DNA from: Bradyrhizobium sp. PSBB068
GTDB taxonomy: Bacteria > Pseudomonadota > Alphaproteobacteria > Rhizobiales > Xanthobacteraceae
DNA length: 64,000 nt
Direction of reading: 5' to 3'
NCBI GenBank assembly: GCA_016839165.1
Contig: CP069300.1
Location: 620,001-684,000, forward strand
The position numbers were made by a program, and so were the translations under genes. The notes beneath the pieces were generated by a model that did not search any database, had not been told where the DNA came from, and saw only the letters and a program-made list of their open reading frames with translations. Shown piece after piece: positions 16,282 through 27,271 of the stretch. Positions within the stretch are counted from its first letter, which is position 1. Every line of letters begins with the position of its first letter.

Positions 16282-17571
16282 ATGTCGCCGTTCGAGCCCC
16301 TGACCCTGCCCAACGGAAGCAGCATTCCGAACCGCATCGCCAAAGCGGCGATGGAGGAGAACATGGCTGACGCCAGGCATTTCCCGTCGGCCGAATTGCT
16401 GCGCCTCTATCAGGCCTGGGCCGACGGCGGCGCCGGCCTCATCATCACGGGCAACGTCATGATCGATCGCCACGCCATGACCGGGCCCGGTGGCGTCGTG
16501 CTGGAGGACGGCACCGAGCTCGAGCCGTTTCGAAACTGGGCGCGCATCGGTCGCGCCAGGGGCGCGCAGATCTGGATGCAGCTCAATCATCCGGGCCGCC
16601 AGATGATGAAGAATCTGGGCCAGCAAACCCTGGCGCCGTCCGCCGTCGCGCTTGATCTCGGCAAGCATTCGAACCTGTTCGCAATGCCGAGGGCGATGAC
16701 CGAGCAGGACATCGACGAGGTGATCGGCCGCTTCGTCAGCGCCGCAAGGCTGGCGGAGCGCGCCGGCTTCTCCGGCGTGCAGATCCATGCGGCGCACGGC
16801 TATCTGCTCAGCCAGTTCCTGTCGCCATTGACCAACCGGCGCACCGACGGCTGGGGCGGTCCGCTCGAGAACCGGGCGCGTCTGTTGATCGAGACCGTCA
16901 AGGCGGTGCGCGCTTCGGTGTCGCCCGGTTTTTCCGTTGCGGTCAAACTGAACTCCGCCGATTTCCAGCGCGGCGGCTTCGATGCCGCTGACGCCAAGTC
17001 CGTCGTCGAGATGTTGAACGCGTTGTCCGTTGATCTCGTGGAGTTGTCGGGCGGCAGCTATGAGGCGCCTGCGATGCAGGGCGATGCGCGCGACGGCCGC
17101 ACGCTGGCGCGCGAGGCCTATTTCCTCGACTTCGCACGCGACGTCGCCGCGGTCGCCAGGATGCCGGTCATGGTCACCGGCGGCATTCGCCGCATCGGCG
17201 TCGTGCAGCAGGTGCTCGACAGCGGCGTCGCCATCGCCGGCATCGCCACCGCGCTGGCGATCCGGCCGGACCTGCCGAACGCCTGGCGTCGGGGGGAGGA
17301 TCTGCGGCCAGAAGTCGCGCCGATCCGATGGAAGAACAAGCCGATGGCCTCGCTGGCCGCAATGGCCGTCGTGAAATTCCAGTTGCGGCGGTTGAGCCGG
17401 GGCCGCACGGCCAATCCGAACGTTTCGCCGTTGAAGGCGTTGTTGCTGGCCCAGCTCCGCACCGCGTCGCTGACCCGCAAATATCGGCGCTGGATCACCT
17501 CATCCGCCGCCGCGACCGCCGCATCCGGCGGCGCGCCGGCTCCATCGCGCGCGGTCGGGATGCCGCGATAA
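16282..17571 (+). CDS. NADH:flavin oxidoreductase, Old Yellow Enzyme family
   Basis: FMN-dependent reductase of 429 residues in the Old Yellow Enzyme family, which reduces activated C=C bonds of enones and related electrophiles. Visible hallmarks are MQLNHPGRQ, the substrate-binding HAAHGYLLSQFLSP segment, NRRTDGWGGPLENRARLL, and the phosphate-binding VTGGIR region. The C-terminus carries an extra basic tail of about 60 residues after the barrel. The ATG at 16282 is chosen; an upstream in-frame ATG at 16249 lies inside the -10 box and cannot be in the transcript. AAGGAA upstream can act as ribosome binding site. Expression is probably switched by the divergent MerR protein. Confidence 0.9.
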   Translation: MSPFEPLTLPNGSSIPNRIAKAAMEENMADARHFPSAELLRLYQAWADGGAGLIITGNVMIDRHAMTGPGGVVLEDGTELEPFRNWARIGRARGAQIWMQLNHPGRQMMKNLGQQTLAPSAVALDLGKHSNLFAMPRAMTEQDIDEVIGRFVSAARLAERAGFSGVQIHAAHGYLLSQFLSPLTNRRTDGWGGPLENRARLLIETVKAVRASVSPGFSVAVKLNSADFQRGGFDAADAKSVVEMLNALSVDLVELSGGSYEAPAMQGDARDGRTLAREAYFLDFARDVAAVARMPVMVTGGIRRIGVVQQVLDSGVAIAGIATALAIRPDLPNAWRRGEDLRPEVAPIRWKNKPMASLAAMAVVKFQLRRLSRGRTANPNVSPLKALLLAQLRTASLTRKYRRWITSSAAATAASGGAPAPSRAVGMPR

Positions 17572-17718
17572 ACGGAACACTCGGGCGGAAACCGCTGGGG
17601 TGGGCGGAACGTGTGCATCACACATCCGCCTTTGTTCTCGGCTGCAAAAACGGTTACCAAGGTGCGATTAGATTTCGTGCCGCCGTCCCACCCGTTTTTC
17701 AAGGCCTCCGATAATCCC

Positions 17719-18594
17719 ATGAAGATCCGCAAAGCCGTATTTCCCGTCGCCGGTCTCGGTACCCGCGTGCTGCCCGCCACCAAGGCGATGCCGAAGGAGA
17801 TGCTGACGATCGTCGACAAGCCGCTGATCCAGTACGTGGTCGACGAGGCGCGGGAAGCCGGCATCGAGCACTTCGTGTTCGTCACCGGCCGCAACAAGGG
17901 CGTCATCGAGGATCATTTCGACCGCATGTTCGAGCTCGACACCACGCTCGCGCAGCGCGGCAAGAAGACCGAGCAGGAGATCCTGGCGCAGAACCAGCCC
18001 GAAGCCGGCGCAATGAGCTTCACGCGGCAACAGTCGCCGCTCGGGCTTGGCCATGCGGTGTGGTGCGCGCGCGACATCGTCGGCAACGAGCCGTTCGCGG
18101 TGGTGCTGCCCGATGAGCTGGTGCTGAACACGCCGGGCTGCCTGAAGCAGATGATCGACGCCGCCAACAAGCTCGGCGAGAAGTCGAACGTGATCGCGGT
18201 CGAGGCGGTGCCCGACGAGCTCACCCATCAATACGGCATCTGCGGCGTCGGCAAGCGCACCGGCAACATCTTCGAGGTCGACGGCATGGTCGAAAAGCCG
18301 CCGCAGGGCACCGCGCCGTCGAACCTGTCGATCACCGGCCGCTACATCCTGCAGCCCGAGATCTTCGACATCCTGGCGACGCAGGAGCGCGGCGCCGGCG
18401 GCGAGATCCAGCTCACCGACGCGATGATCGGGCTTGCCAGGACGCAGAAGTTCTACGGTGTCGAGTTCGAGGGGGAGCGCCACGATTGCGGCTCCAAGCC
18501 CGGCTTCCTCCGCGCCAACATCGCCTTCGGCCTCAAGCGCCCCGAACTGCGCGACGGCCTGATCGCCGAGATGAAGAAATATCTGGAGAAGTGA
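17719..18594 (+). CDS. galU: UTP-glucose-1-phosphate uridylyltransferase
   Basis: Makes UDP-glucose from UTP and glucose-1-phosphate for polysaccharides, cyclic glucans and lipopolysaccharide. The protein has 291 residues, the usual length. The nucleotide-binding N-terminus AGLGTRVLPATKAMPKEML and the later GLGHAVWCAR and VEKPP segments are diagnostic of bacterial GalU. The ATG at 17719 is chosen by family alignment; the frame is open for 36 codons upstream without family similarity. About 150 bp separate it from the OYE-family gene, including a short inverted repeat (GGCGGAACGTGTG facing CACATCCGCC), so it probably has its own promoter. Confidence 0.95.
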   Translation: MKIRKAVFPVAGLGTRVLPATKAMPKEMLTIVDKPLIQYVVDEAREAGIEHFVFVTGRNKGVIEDHFDRMFELDTTLAQRGKKTEQEILAQNQPEAGAMSFTRQQSPLGLGHAVWCARDIVGNEPFAVVLPDELVLNTPGCLKQMIDAANKLGEKSNVIAVEAVPDELTHQYGICGVGKRTGNIFEVDGMVEKPPQGTAPSNLSITGRYILQPEIFDILATQERGAGGEIQLTDAMIGLARTQKFYGVEFEGERHDCGSKPGFLRANIAFGLKRPELRDGLIAEMKKYLEK

Positions 18595-18597
18595 GTT

Positions 18598-18730
18598 TCG
18601 TCATTCCCCGGTGCGCAATTGCGCATCTTGGGGCTCGCGAAGCGAGAGCCCGGAATCCATTGCACCACTGGTTCTGTGGCTCGATGGATTCCGGGCTCAT
18701 CGCTTCGCGATGCCCCGGAATGACGAACAG
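18598..18730. repeat. Long palindromic repeat, CATTCCCCGG...CCCCGGAATGACG family
   Basis: About 125 bp with strong dyad symmetry: TCGTCATTCCCCGG at the left, CCCCGGAATGACGA at the right, and inner arms GCCCGGAATCCATTG / TCGATGGATTCCGGGC. It lies after galU and before the convergent oxyR gene. A shorter relative lies near 2.13 kb. Confidence 0.7.
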
Positions 18731-18820
18731 GCGTGCGGCTGACTACGCCTCCGGCTAGTCACTCACGGCTCGCAACAAACTCGGTGTCGTCCATGCGAAA
18801 GCAGGGGTCCGCACTCGCAA

Positions 18821-19777
18821 TCACCCGGCCTTCCTTCGTCCCGCGCGCTTCGCCGGTTCCTTCGCGCCATCTTGCTTCGGCGCGCGCAGTTCGCGCGCGG
18901 CGAGTGAGACCACGTCGGCGATCTGCTGGAGCTGCGGGGCGAGCGGAGAAGTCTTGCGCCAGACCATGCCGATGGTGCGCGAGGGCTGCGGGTGCTTGAA
19001 GCGCGAGACCGTGACCGGCGCGGAGCGCGTCTCCACCGTCACCGCCATCTCCGGAATCAGGGTGACGCCGATGCCGGCGCCGACCATCTGCACCAGCGTC
19101 GACAGCGAGCTTGCGTCCAGCACCTCGCGCGGCGGCGAGGACTGCATGTTGCAGAACGACAGCGCCTGGTCGCGGAAGCAATGGCCTTCCTCGAGTAGCA
19201 GCAGCCGCATCTCGCGCAGCATCTCGGCGCTCGGCACCGGCGTCTTGGCATCCTCGCCCGGCCGCACCAGCAGGAAATGCTCCGAGAACAGCGCGACCTC
19301 GGTCAGCGACGGTTCCGACACCGGCAGCGCCACGATCGCGGTGTCGAGCCGGCCCTCGGCGACCTCCTTGATCAGCTTCGGCGTTAGCGTCTCGCGGACA
19401 TGGATGTCGAGCTCGGGATGCAGCCGCGCCAGCGTCTCGATCACCCTCGGCAGCAGATATGGCGCAATGGTCGGGATCATGCCGATGCGCAGCCGTCCGG
19501 CGAGCTTGTCGCGCGAGGCGCGTGCGAAGTCGCCGAGCTCGTCGACCGAACGCAGGATGTCGCGCACGCGGTGCAGCAGCTCCTCGCCGAAGCTCGTCAA
19601 GGCGACCTGGCGAGCGCTGCGTTCGATCAGCACGCCGCCGACCGCCTGTTCCATCTCGCGGATCTGCATCGACAGCGCCGGCTGCGACACCGCGCAGGCG
19701 TCCGCGGCGCGCCCGAAATGGCCGTGCCGCGCCAGCGCATCGAAATACCTCAGTTGCCGGAGTGTGACATTTATCAT
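18821..19777 (-). CDS. oxyR: Hydrogen peroxide-responsive LysR-type activator OxyR
   Basis: LysR-type regulator of 318 residues with an N-terminal winged helix (residues 1-60) and a periplasmic-binding-like sensor domain. Cys200 and Cys209 sit in GHCFRDQALSFC, matching the redox pair Cys199/Cys208 of E. coli OxyR in both sequence context and spacing. Oxidation by peroxide would form the activating disulfide. The C-terminus ends in a Lys/Arg/Ala-rich tail. It is divergent from katG with 118 bp between the start codons, so it almost certainly regulates katG from that region. Confidence 0.93.
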   Translation of the reverse strand: MINVTLRQLRYFDALARHGHFGRAADACAVSQPALSMQIREMEQAVGGVLIERSARQVALTSFGEELLHRVRDILRSVDELGDFARASRDKLAGRLRIGMIPTIAPYLLPRVIETLARLHPELDIHVRETLTPKLIKEVAEGRLDTAIVALPVSEPSLTEVALFSEHFLLVRPGEDAKTPVPSAEMLREMRLLLLEEGHCFRDQALSFCNMQSSPPREVLDASSLSTLVQMVGAGIGVTLIPEMAVTVETRSAPVTVSRFKHPQPSRTIGMVWRKTSPLAPQLQQIADVVSLAARELRAPKQDGAKEPAKRAGRRKAG

Positions 19778-22061
<2,284 letters not shown>

Positions 22062-22081
22062 GCGGCGGACGGCAATCAGGG

Positions 22082-22115
22082 ACAGGGCGGTGCTTCGGCG
22101 CCGCCCTGTTTCGTT
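22082..22115 (+). terminator. Rho-independent terminator of katG
   Basis: ACAGGGCGG (22082-22090) pairs with CCGCCCTGT (22101-22109), followed by a T-rich stretch. It lies 20 bp after the katG stop. Confidence 0.85.
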
Positions 22116-22158
22116 TCGGGGACGCTGGTTTCAAGACGAAAGGCTTTTCGTGCTTGGC

Positions 22159-22359
22159 TCAGTCGTGCAGTTTCATGTCCCGGATCATCTCCTCGAACTC
22201 TGCACGCGTCGGCGTCGCCAGGGCAGCTTGCGGCGCGCTGCTTGCTGCGATGGGACCGTCACATTGTGAGACGTCGCGCCGAGGCTCGAGGATTGCGGTC
22301 AGGCTCGCCCAGCACACCAGCAGCGCGACCGTCCAGTCCAGTACATTGGTTGCCGTCAT
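22159..22359 (-). CDS. Possible small membrane protein
   Basis: Short frame of 66 codons in the otherwise empty 22.1-22.5 kb gap. Residues 7-25 (LDWTVALLVCWASLTAILE) could form one membrane helix, and the rest is Ala-rich and polar, ending in EFEEMIRDMKLHD. There is an ATG but no clear ribosome binding site. I do not recognise a family. It may be a real small protein or chance. Confidence 0.35.
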   Translation of the reverse strand: MTATNVLDWTVALLVCWASLTAILEPRRDVSQCDGPIAASSAPQAALATPTRAEFEEMIRDMKLHD

Positions 22360-22549
22360 GGCAGCACCAGCATTGTCATGTGGCGATCGTGCAGCCGACG
22401 TGTCCCTTGCGCAATTCGGAAGCTACGAAACGTAACTTCGGCAAAACCGAGAGCCGGATCGGAAGTGCGCTCCCTCTCCCGCTTGCGGGAGAGGTGTAGC
22501 GAGCCTGCCGCTGAAACGATGCGAGCTAATTTCGTCGCCGTCGCCAGTG
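22360..22549. repeat. Gap between katG and the aldo/keto reductase, with a CTCTCCC hairpin
   Basis: Apart from the weak small frame at 22159-22359 this gap holds only a hairpin at about 22469-22495 (CCCTCTCCCGCTTGCGGGAG), a member of the CTCTCCC/GGGAGAG family. It could terminate the minus-strand reductase transcript. Confidence 0.55.
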
Positions 22550-23560
22550 CTATCCGGTTCGAGCCCGTCGTCCTTCGATTGGGTACGCCGGATCGTTGAA
22601 GCCCGGCGTCGAGGGATGGCCCGACACCACGAGGCGGTCGATCAGGGCCTCGTCCTCGGCGGTGAAGCGGTAGTCGAGCGCGCGGATGTAATCGTCCCAT
22701 TGCGCCTCGGTACGCGGGCCGGCGATCACGGCGCTGACGAACGAGGAGTTCAGCACCCAGGACACCGCGAACTGCCCGGCGGTGATGCCGCGACTCTCGG
22801 CGTGGCGCTTGATCTCCTGCGCAAGCCGCAAGGATTCCGGCCGCCACTCGGTCTGCATCATCCGCTTGTCGTTGCGCCCCGCACGGGTGTCCGCGGGCGG
22901 CGCGGCATCGGGCGCGTATTTGCCGGTCAGGACGCCGCGCGCCAGCGGGCTGTAGGGCACGATGCCGAGGCCGTAATAAGCGCAGGCCGGAAAGTGCTCG
23001 ACCTCCGGCATCCGGTTCATCGCGTTGTAATAGGGCTGGCTCGCGACCGGGCGGTCGATGCCGAGCCGGTCGCAGATGTTGCAGATCTCGGCGACGCGCC
23101 AGGCGCGGTAGTTGGAGACGCCGAAATAGCGCACCTTGCCGGCGCGGATCAGGTCCCCCATCGCGCGCACCGTCTCGTCGAGCGGGGTCGCGTGGTCCTC
23201 CTTGTGCAGGTAATAGACGTCGATGTAATCGGTGCCGAGCCGCTTCAGGCTATCGTCGGCGGCCTGCAACACCCAGCGCCGCGACAGGCCGCCATGGTTC
23301 GGATCGTCGCCGATCGGGTTGGCAAGCTTGGTCGCGAGCACCCAGTTCGAGCGGCTGTTGGCAATCGCCCGGCCGACGACCTCCTCGGACTTGCCGCCAT
23401 TATAGGCGTCGGCGCTGTCGATGAAGTTGATGCTGGCCTCGCGCGCCTTGGCCACGATCCGCGACGAGGTCGCTTCATCGGTCGGTCCGCCGAACATCAT
23501 GGTGCCGAGGCAGATCGGCGAAACCTTCAGGCCGCTGCGGCCGAGCTGGCGATACTGCAT
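22550..23560 (-). CDS. Aldo/keto reductase
   Basis: NADPH-dependent oxidoreductase of the aldo/keto reductase superfamily, 336 residues. The catalytic tetrad can be traced: Asp in FIDSADAYNGGKSEE, Tyr in the same segment, Lys in VLATKLANP, and His in DVYYLHKED. The C-terminal IAGPRTEAQ segment is the cofactor-binding end. The N-terminus MQYRQLGRSGLKVS is typical. It lies 25 bp after a thioesterase gene on the same strand, so the two are probably co-transcribed. Substrate unknown. Confidence 0.92.
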   Translation of the reverse strand: MQYRQLGRSGLKVSPICLGTMMFGGPTDEATSSRIVAKAREASINFIDSADAYNGGKSEEVVGRAIANSRSNWVLATKLANPIGDDPNHGGLSRRWVLQAADDSLKRLGTDYIDVYYLHKEDHATPLDETVRAMGDLIRAGKVRYFGVSNYRAWRVAEICNICDRLGIDRPVASQPYYNAMNRMPEVEHFPACAYYGLGIVPYSPLARGVLTGKYAPDAAPPADTRAGRNDKRMMQTEWRPESLRLAQEIKRHAESRGITAGQFAVSWVLNSSFVSAVIAGPRTEAQWDDYIRALDYRFTAEDEALIDRLVVSGHPSTPGFNDPAYPIEGRRARTG

Positions 23561-23585
23561 CGATCGTTCCTCCCGGAATGAGGCG

Positions 23586-24011
23586 TCAACTCTCGTTCTT
23601 CAAGATCTTGAACACGCCGTTGGCCATCGCGATGCAGCGCTTGTCGACCGTCACCTCGGCCGTGATGAAGATCAGGCTGCGGGTCGAGCGCACCACGCGC
23701 GGCCGCGTCGTCAGGATCTCGCCGATCTTGCCGGCCTCGACGAAATGGGTGTCGAGCTGCACCGTCGCAAGCGTCGGTTTGCCCGAGACGAAGCGCGCCG
23801 CCATGCCGCAGGCGCGGTCGGCGAAGGTCATGATCACGCCGCCCTGCACCAGGCCGCGGCGATTGTGATGCTTGTCCTCGGTGATCAGCGCGAGCTCCAG
23901 CCCGCCGTCCTTCAACCGTTCCCACAGCGGGCCGATCAGCGTCAGGAAACCTGTGGTGTCGGCGACCTTCCAGCCGTCGGATTTGAGCTTGTCCGCGGCC
24001 TTGACCGTCAT
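23586..24011 (-). CDS. PaaI-family hotdog thioesterase
   Basis: Single-hotdog acyl-CoA thioesterase of the PaaI type, 141 residues from the ATG at 24011 (MTVKAADKL). The core helix HHNRRGLVQGGVIMTFADRACGMAA contains the usual Gly-Gly turn and the catalytic acidic residue position. The C-terminal strand VVRSTRSLIFITAEVT completes the fold. An alternative ATG at 24068 would add 19 residues; neither has a strong ribosome binding site. The acyl-CoA substrate cannot be told. It is followed closely by the aldo/keto reductase gene. Confidence 0.85.
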   Translation of the reverse strand: MTVKAADKLKSDGWKVADTTGFLTLIGPLWERLKDGGLELALITEDKHHNRRGLVQGGVIMTFADRACGMAARFVSGKPTLATVQLDTHFVEAGKIGEILTTRPRVVRSTRSLIFITAEVTVDKRCIAMANGVFKILKNES

Positions 24012-24129
24012 GAGATGGGGGTCCGTTGCTTGCAAATGAATGATCGTGTGATTGATCGAGGGAGGCATGCCGTTCCGCTCATTTCATCAAACGCTGTTGT
24101 GTTGTAGTCAAGCTCGATGGTCCGCACAT

Positions 24130-24747
24130 TTGACGATTGCCACCCGGCGGAATATCGCAGAGCTCTGTGCCGCGTTCGCGCGTCAGGTCGCGGCCGATGC
24201 GGCGCCGACGCTGAAGCGCGCGGCAGTCGCGATCGCGCTGACCGAAGGTGACGACGGCAATGGCACCGCCTTCCTGCTGACCCGACGCAGCGCACGACTG
24301 CGCGCCCACAGCGCGCAATGGGCGCTGCCGGGCGGCCGCTGCGATGCCGGCGAGACGCAGGCGGAGGCCGCGCTGCGCGAGCTTCACGAGGAACTCGGGC
24401 TCAAGCTGTCCGAGCGCGATGTGCTCGGCTTGCTCGACGATTATCCAACGCGGTCCGGCTATCTGATCACGCCGGTCGTGGTCTGGGCCGGCGCGCATGC
24501 GGCGCTCGTGCCGAATCCGGACGAGGTCGCGTCCGTCCACCGCATCGGCCTCGATGCGATCGAGCTCGATGACGCGTTCACCTTCGTGACGATCCCCGAG
24601 AGCGCGCGGCGCGTGATCCGCTTCCGGCTCGGTGGCCAGCACATTCATGCGCCGACCGCCGCGCTGATCTATCAGTTCCGTGAGGTGCTGGCCGGGCGCA
24701 GCACCCGTGTCGCCGACCTGGAACAGCCGGTGTTCGCCTGGAAGTGA
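24130..24747 (+). CDS. Nudix hydrolase, probable CoA diphosphatase
   Basis: Nudix protein of 205 residues. The full Nudix box GX5EX7REUXEEXGU is present at residues 69-91 (GRCDAGE ... RELHEELGL). The preceding LLTRRSARLRAHSAQWALPGGR segment matches the extra motif of CoA diphosphatases (NudL type), which cleave CoA to 4'-phosphopantetheine and adenosine 3',5'-bisphosphate. The start is probably TTG at 24130, because the product then begins where relatives begin. In-frame ATGs farther upstream (such as 24067) overlap the divergent thioesterase start region. Confidence 0.85.
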   Translation: MTIATRRNIAELCAAFARQVAADAAPTLKRAAVAIALTEGDDGNGTAFLLTRRSARLRAHSAQWALPGGRCDAGETQAEAALRELHEELGLKLSERDVLGLLDDYPTRSGYLITPVVVWAGAHAALVPNPDEVASVHRIGLDAIELDDAFTFVTIPESARRVIRFRLGGQHIHAPTAALIYQFREVLAGRSTRVADLEQPVFAWK

Positions 24748-24880
24748 CTGTCGTCCCCGCGACTCTCCCCGGAAATCACCGCATTGTGGCGAAAATTTCG
24801 GAGCCGATCGCGGCATCGGGCCGCCTGCGATCCGAACAATTCCGGGCTGACTTCGCAGCCGTGCTTGCTACAACGTGGCC

Positions 24881-26077
24881 ATGCGCCCGCAATTGATTCG
24901 CCTGTGTCCTGGATTTGTCGCGTTCGCGCTGCTCGCCGGCGCGCCGTCTGTATTGGCCGGCGAGGCCGATGCGTTGCCGCCGTCCGTCGCCAATGCGATG
25001 GCGCAGGCCTCGCCGCAGGCGATCATGGACTATCGCCGCAAGCTGCAGGAATACGAGGAAGCGCGCACCGCTTTCGAGCAGGATGCAGGCGCCTATTGGG
25101 GCGCGATCGCCGACAAGCGGCGCGGCCGCAACGCCAAACGTCGCGACCGCGTGCAGATCACGCTCGACGATTACGTGCTGCAACAGCCGCCGGTCTATGA
25201 GGGACCGAAGCGGCCGGTCAATCCGGCGCCCGAAGAGGAAGGCGGCAAGCCGCCGCGTCCGCCGAAGACGATACCGGTGGTCTCCGACCTGATCCGGGCG
25301 GCGGCCGAGCAATTCCAGTTCACGCCGCAGCGGCCGTCGAGCGAGGTCGAGTTCAAGCGCGCCTATGCGCGTTACGCGCGCGCCGCAGGACTGACGCCGG
25401 AGCAGGCGGTGCGGGTCTATTCATTCGAGACCGGCGGCACCGGCAATTACGACGTGCAGGCCGGCATCGAGCATGGCGGCAAGCGCGCCATTTCCACCGC
25501 GATGGGCTACAATCAGCTGCTCACCACCAACACCGTCGAGCTGCTTGCCGAGCAGGGCCATGAATTCGTGCGGGATCTGACCGAGCGCGTTGCGCGGACG
25601 CAGGGGCCGGCGCGCAAGGCCATGGAGCACAAGCTCGCGGTGCTGAAGAAGATGGTCGCGTTCACCCGCACCGTGCCCGACGACTGGTCGGCGCATCAGC
25701 GCCTCGCCGACACCCCGCAGGGCTGGGCGTGTCACGCCATGGTGCTCGACATCGACATCGGCCCGATGCTGCAGACCCATAAGCTGCTGACCTCGGTGAT
25801 CTTCGCCCGCAACAAGGGCTACGGCCGGCCGCTCACCGCGGCCGAGCTCGAGATGATGAACCTGACCGGCGACGGCACCGGCTTCGACATGGTGACCATG
25901 CCGCAGGCGATGCGCGAGCAGGTGCCGACCGCGAATTTCTTCCAGCGCTCGGGCTACGAGCGCAACCCGGTCGCGATCCGCCACAACACCGTGGCGAGGC
26001 TGCTCGCTGTCACCAACGAGCGCATGGACGTCAACAGCAACAAGCCCGGCGCCAGGGAATTGGCCGGCGCGTTCTGA
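24881..26077 (+). CDS. Exported protein of unknown function, possible lysozyme-like fold
   Basis: Protein of 398 residues with a clear signal peptide (residues 1-26, ending SVLA). A charged helical region and a Pro-rich linker (about 100-130) precede the C-terminal domain. In it, residues 180-213 read like the active site of a goose-lysozyme/lytic-transglycosylase fold: YSFETGGTGNYDVQAG with Glu183, then ISTAMGYNQLL, comparable to the E...G.GY.Q pattern. A cysteine occurs at WACHAM. I do not recognise a named family. The function as a wall-acting enzyme is an inference from that short motif only. The gene is alone, convergent with the next one across a hairpin. Confidence 0.72.
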   Translation: MRPQLIRLCPGFVAFALLAGAPSVLAGEADALPPSVANAMAQASPQAIMDYRRKLQEYEEARTAFEQDAGAYWGAIADKRRGRNAKRRDRVQITLDDYVLQQPPVYEGPKRPVNPAPEEEGGKPPRPPKTIPVVSDLIRAAAEQFQFTPQRPSSEVEFKRAYARYARAAGLTPEQAVRVYSFETGGTGNYDVQAGIEHGGKRAISTAMGYNQLLTTNTVELLAEQGHEFVRDLTERVARTQGPARKAMEHKLAVLKKMVAFTRTVPDDWSAHQRLADTPQGWACHAMVLDIDIGPMLQTHKLLTSVIFARNKGYGRPLTAAELEMMNLTGDGTGFDMVTMPQAMREQVPTANFFQRSGYERNPVAIRHNTVARLLAVTNERMDVNSNKPGARELAGAF

Positions 26078-26101
26078 ACTTTGGCGAAAACCGTCAGGCA
26101 T

Positions 26102-26128
26102 TCCGGTTCTGATTGAATCAGAACCGGA
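26102..26128. terminator. Hairpin between convergent genes
   Basis: TCCGGTTCTGAT (26102-26113) pairs perfectly with ATCAGAACCGGA (26117-26128) around a 3-nt loop. No T run follows on either side. It probably ends both transcripts or is a dispersed repeat. Confidence 0.55.
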
Positions 26129-26194
26129 GCCCTGGGCTCTTCGCTCGACGCGTCTTCTTCACGCGAACCGGCGTCCACTTCGCTCGGAAACGCT

Positions 26195-26494
26195 CTAATT
26201 CGAGCCGAACATGAACTTGCCGTCGCCCTCGAGATAGGGCCCGGAGCGCATGTAGAGCTGGCCGTTATGGCCGATGAAGAACAGCGTCCCTTTCGGCACC
26301 TTCTTGGCGCCCTTCAGCAGCGTGTTGGCATTGCTGGTCCCCATCTTGTAGGCCCAGGTCTTGCCGTCCTTGTCATAGGCGTAGCCCATGTCGGTCTTCA
26401 GCTCCCAGGGCGCGGCTTCCTGCGCGAATGCGCATGTCGTCATCGCAGCAAGGGTCGCGGTCGCAATAAAGGTCTTGGTCAAAAAATGCGTCAT
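26195..26494 (-). CDS. Small exported protein of unknown function
   Basis: Protein of 99 residues. The ATG at 26494 has GGAGGT 6 bp upstream, which decides the start over an upstream frame extension. The signal peptide covers residues 1-24 (ending CAFAQ). The mature part is about 75 residues with aromatic and Gly-rich segments (GYAYDKDGKTWAYKMG, IGHNGQLYMRSGPY) that suggest a beta-rich fold. I do not recognise a family. It is divergent from the next exported protein with about 200 bp between them. Confidence 0.75.
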   Translation of the reverse strand: MTHFLTKTFIATATLAAMTTCAFAQEAAPWELKTDMGYAYDKDGKTWAYKMGTSNANTLLKGAKKVPKGTLFFIGHNGQLYMRSGPYLEGDGKFMFGSN

Positions 26495-26698
26495 GATCCA
26501 CCTCCGGCCGAAAAACGGCGTCGTCCCCACGTTCTTGAACAAATCACGAACGGCGTTCGCGCGTCAATACGACAATCGGCGCGACCGCGCGCTGACATCA
26601 GCGACTTTGTGATTTCCCGAGTCAAGCTTGGCGACTATCTTCGCGTTACCGTTTACAAACGCTTCGATTGCAGGAAACACGACCTGGGGATGATCAGG

Positions 26699-27178
26699 AT
26701 GAAGCACGTCATGAAGATTGGTATCGGTGTCGCTCTGTCGTTCATGGCGCTGGCGTCAGTCGCGCGGGCGGACGAGTTCAAGCTCTCCAACAACCAGCGG
26801 ATCTCCTGCAGCCGCGGCCTGTCGGCCGGCAAGCTCAACACCTCGACCTGCAAGTCCTACGCCTATCTGTTCAACGCCAAGACCTCGGAATATTTCCGCT
26901 GCCAGGTCTCGCTGGCGCTGACGCGGGACAACAAGGAAGTCATCAACGTCCAGGCCGACGGCGGCTGCACCAAGAAGCCGCGCATCTTCGACACCGACGG
27001 CAATTATGCGTTCGACGCCACCGAGACCGAGCCGCCGAACACCAATTCGTTCTTCGGCACCGGCGGCTATGCGATCTGGGCCAGCGACACCAACACCCAG
27101 AAGGTCCGCGGCTGCATCACCATCTCGTCCGGCCTCGGCTCCGATATCTCGAAATGCCTCGACATGACGTTTCAGTGA
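26699..27178 (+). CDS. Exported protein of unknown function
   Basis: Protein of 159 residues with a signal peptide ending at ARADE. The mature part contains cysteines in SCSRG, STCKS, FRCQV, GGCTK, GCIT and KCLD, an even number that could form three disulfides. Aromatic residues and short alternating strands suggest a compact beta fold. Three in-frame ATGs lie close together (26690, 26699, 26711); 26699 fits best with GGGGA upstream. I do not recognise a family. Confidence 0.72.
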   Translation: MKHVMKIGIGVALSFMALASVARADEFKLSNNQRISCSRGLSAGKLNTSTCKSYAYLFNAKTSEYFRCQVSLALTRDNKEVINVQADGGCTKKPRIFDTDGNYAFDATETEPPNTNSFFGTGGYAIWASDTNTQKVRGCITISSGLGSDISKCLDMTFQ

Positions 27179-27271
27179 TGGCGGCGCTGATCGCGTGATG
27201 CGTTTGATCGCGCGCGGCGGGGCGCTGCGCGCGATCGATCGCGAAGCTCGGGCCTGACCGCAGGCGGTGCC

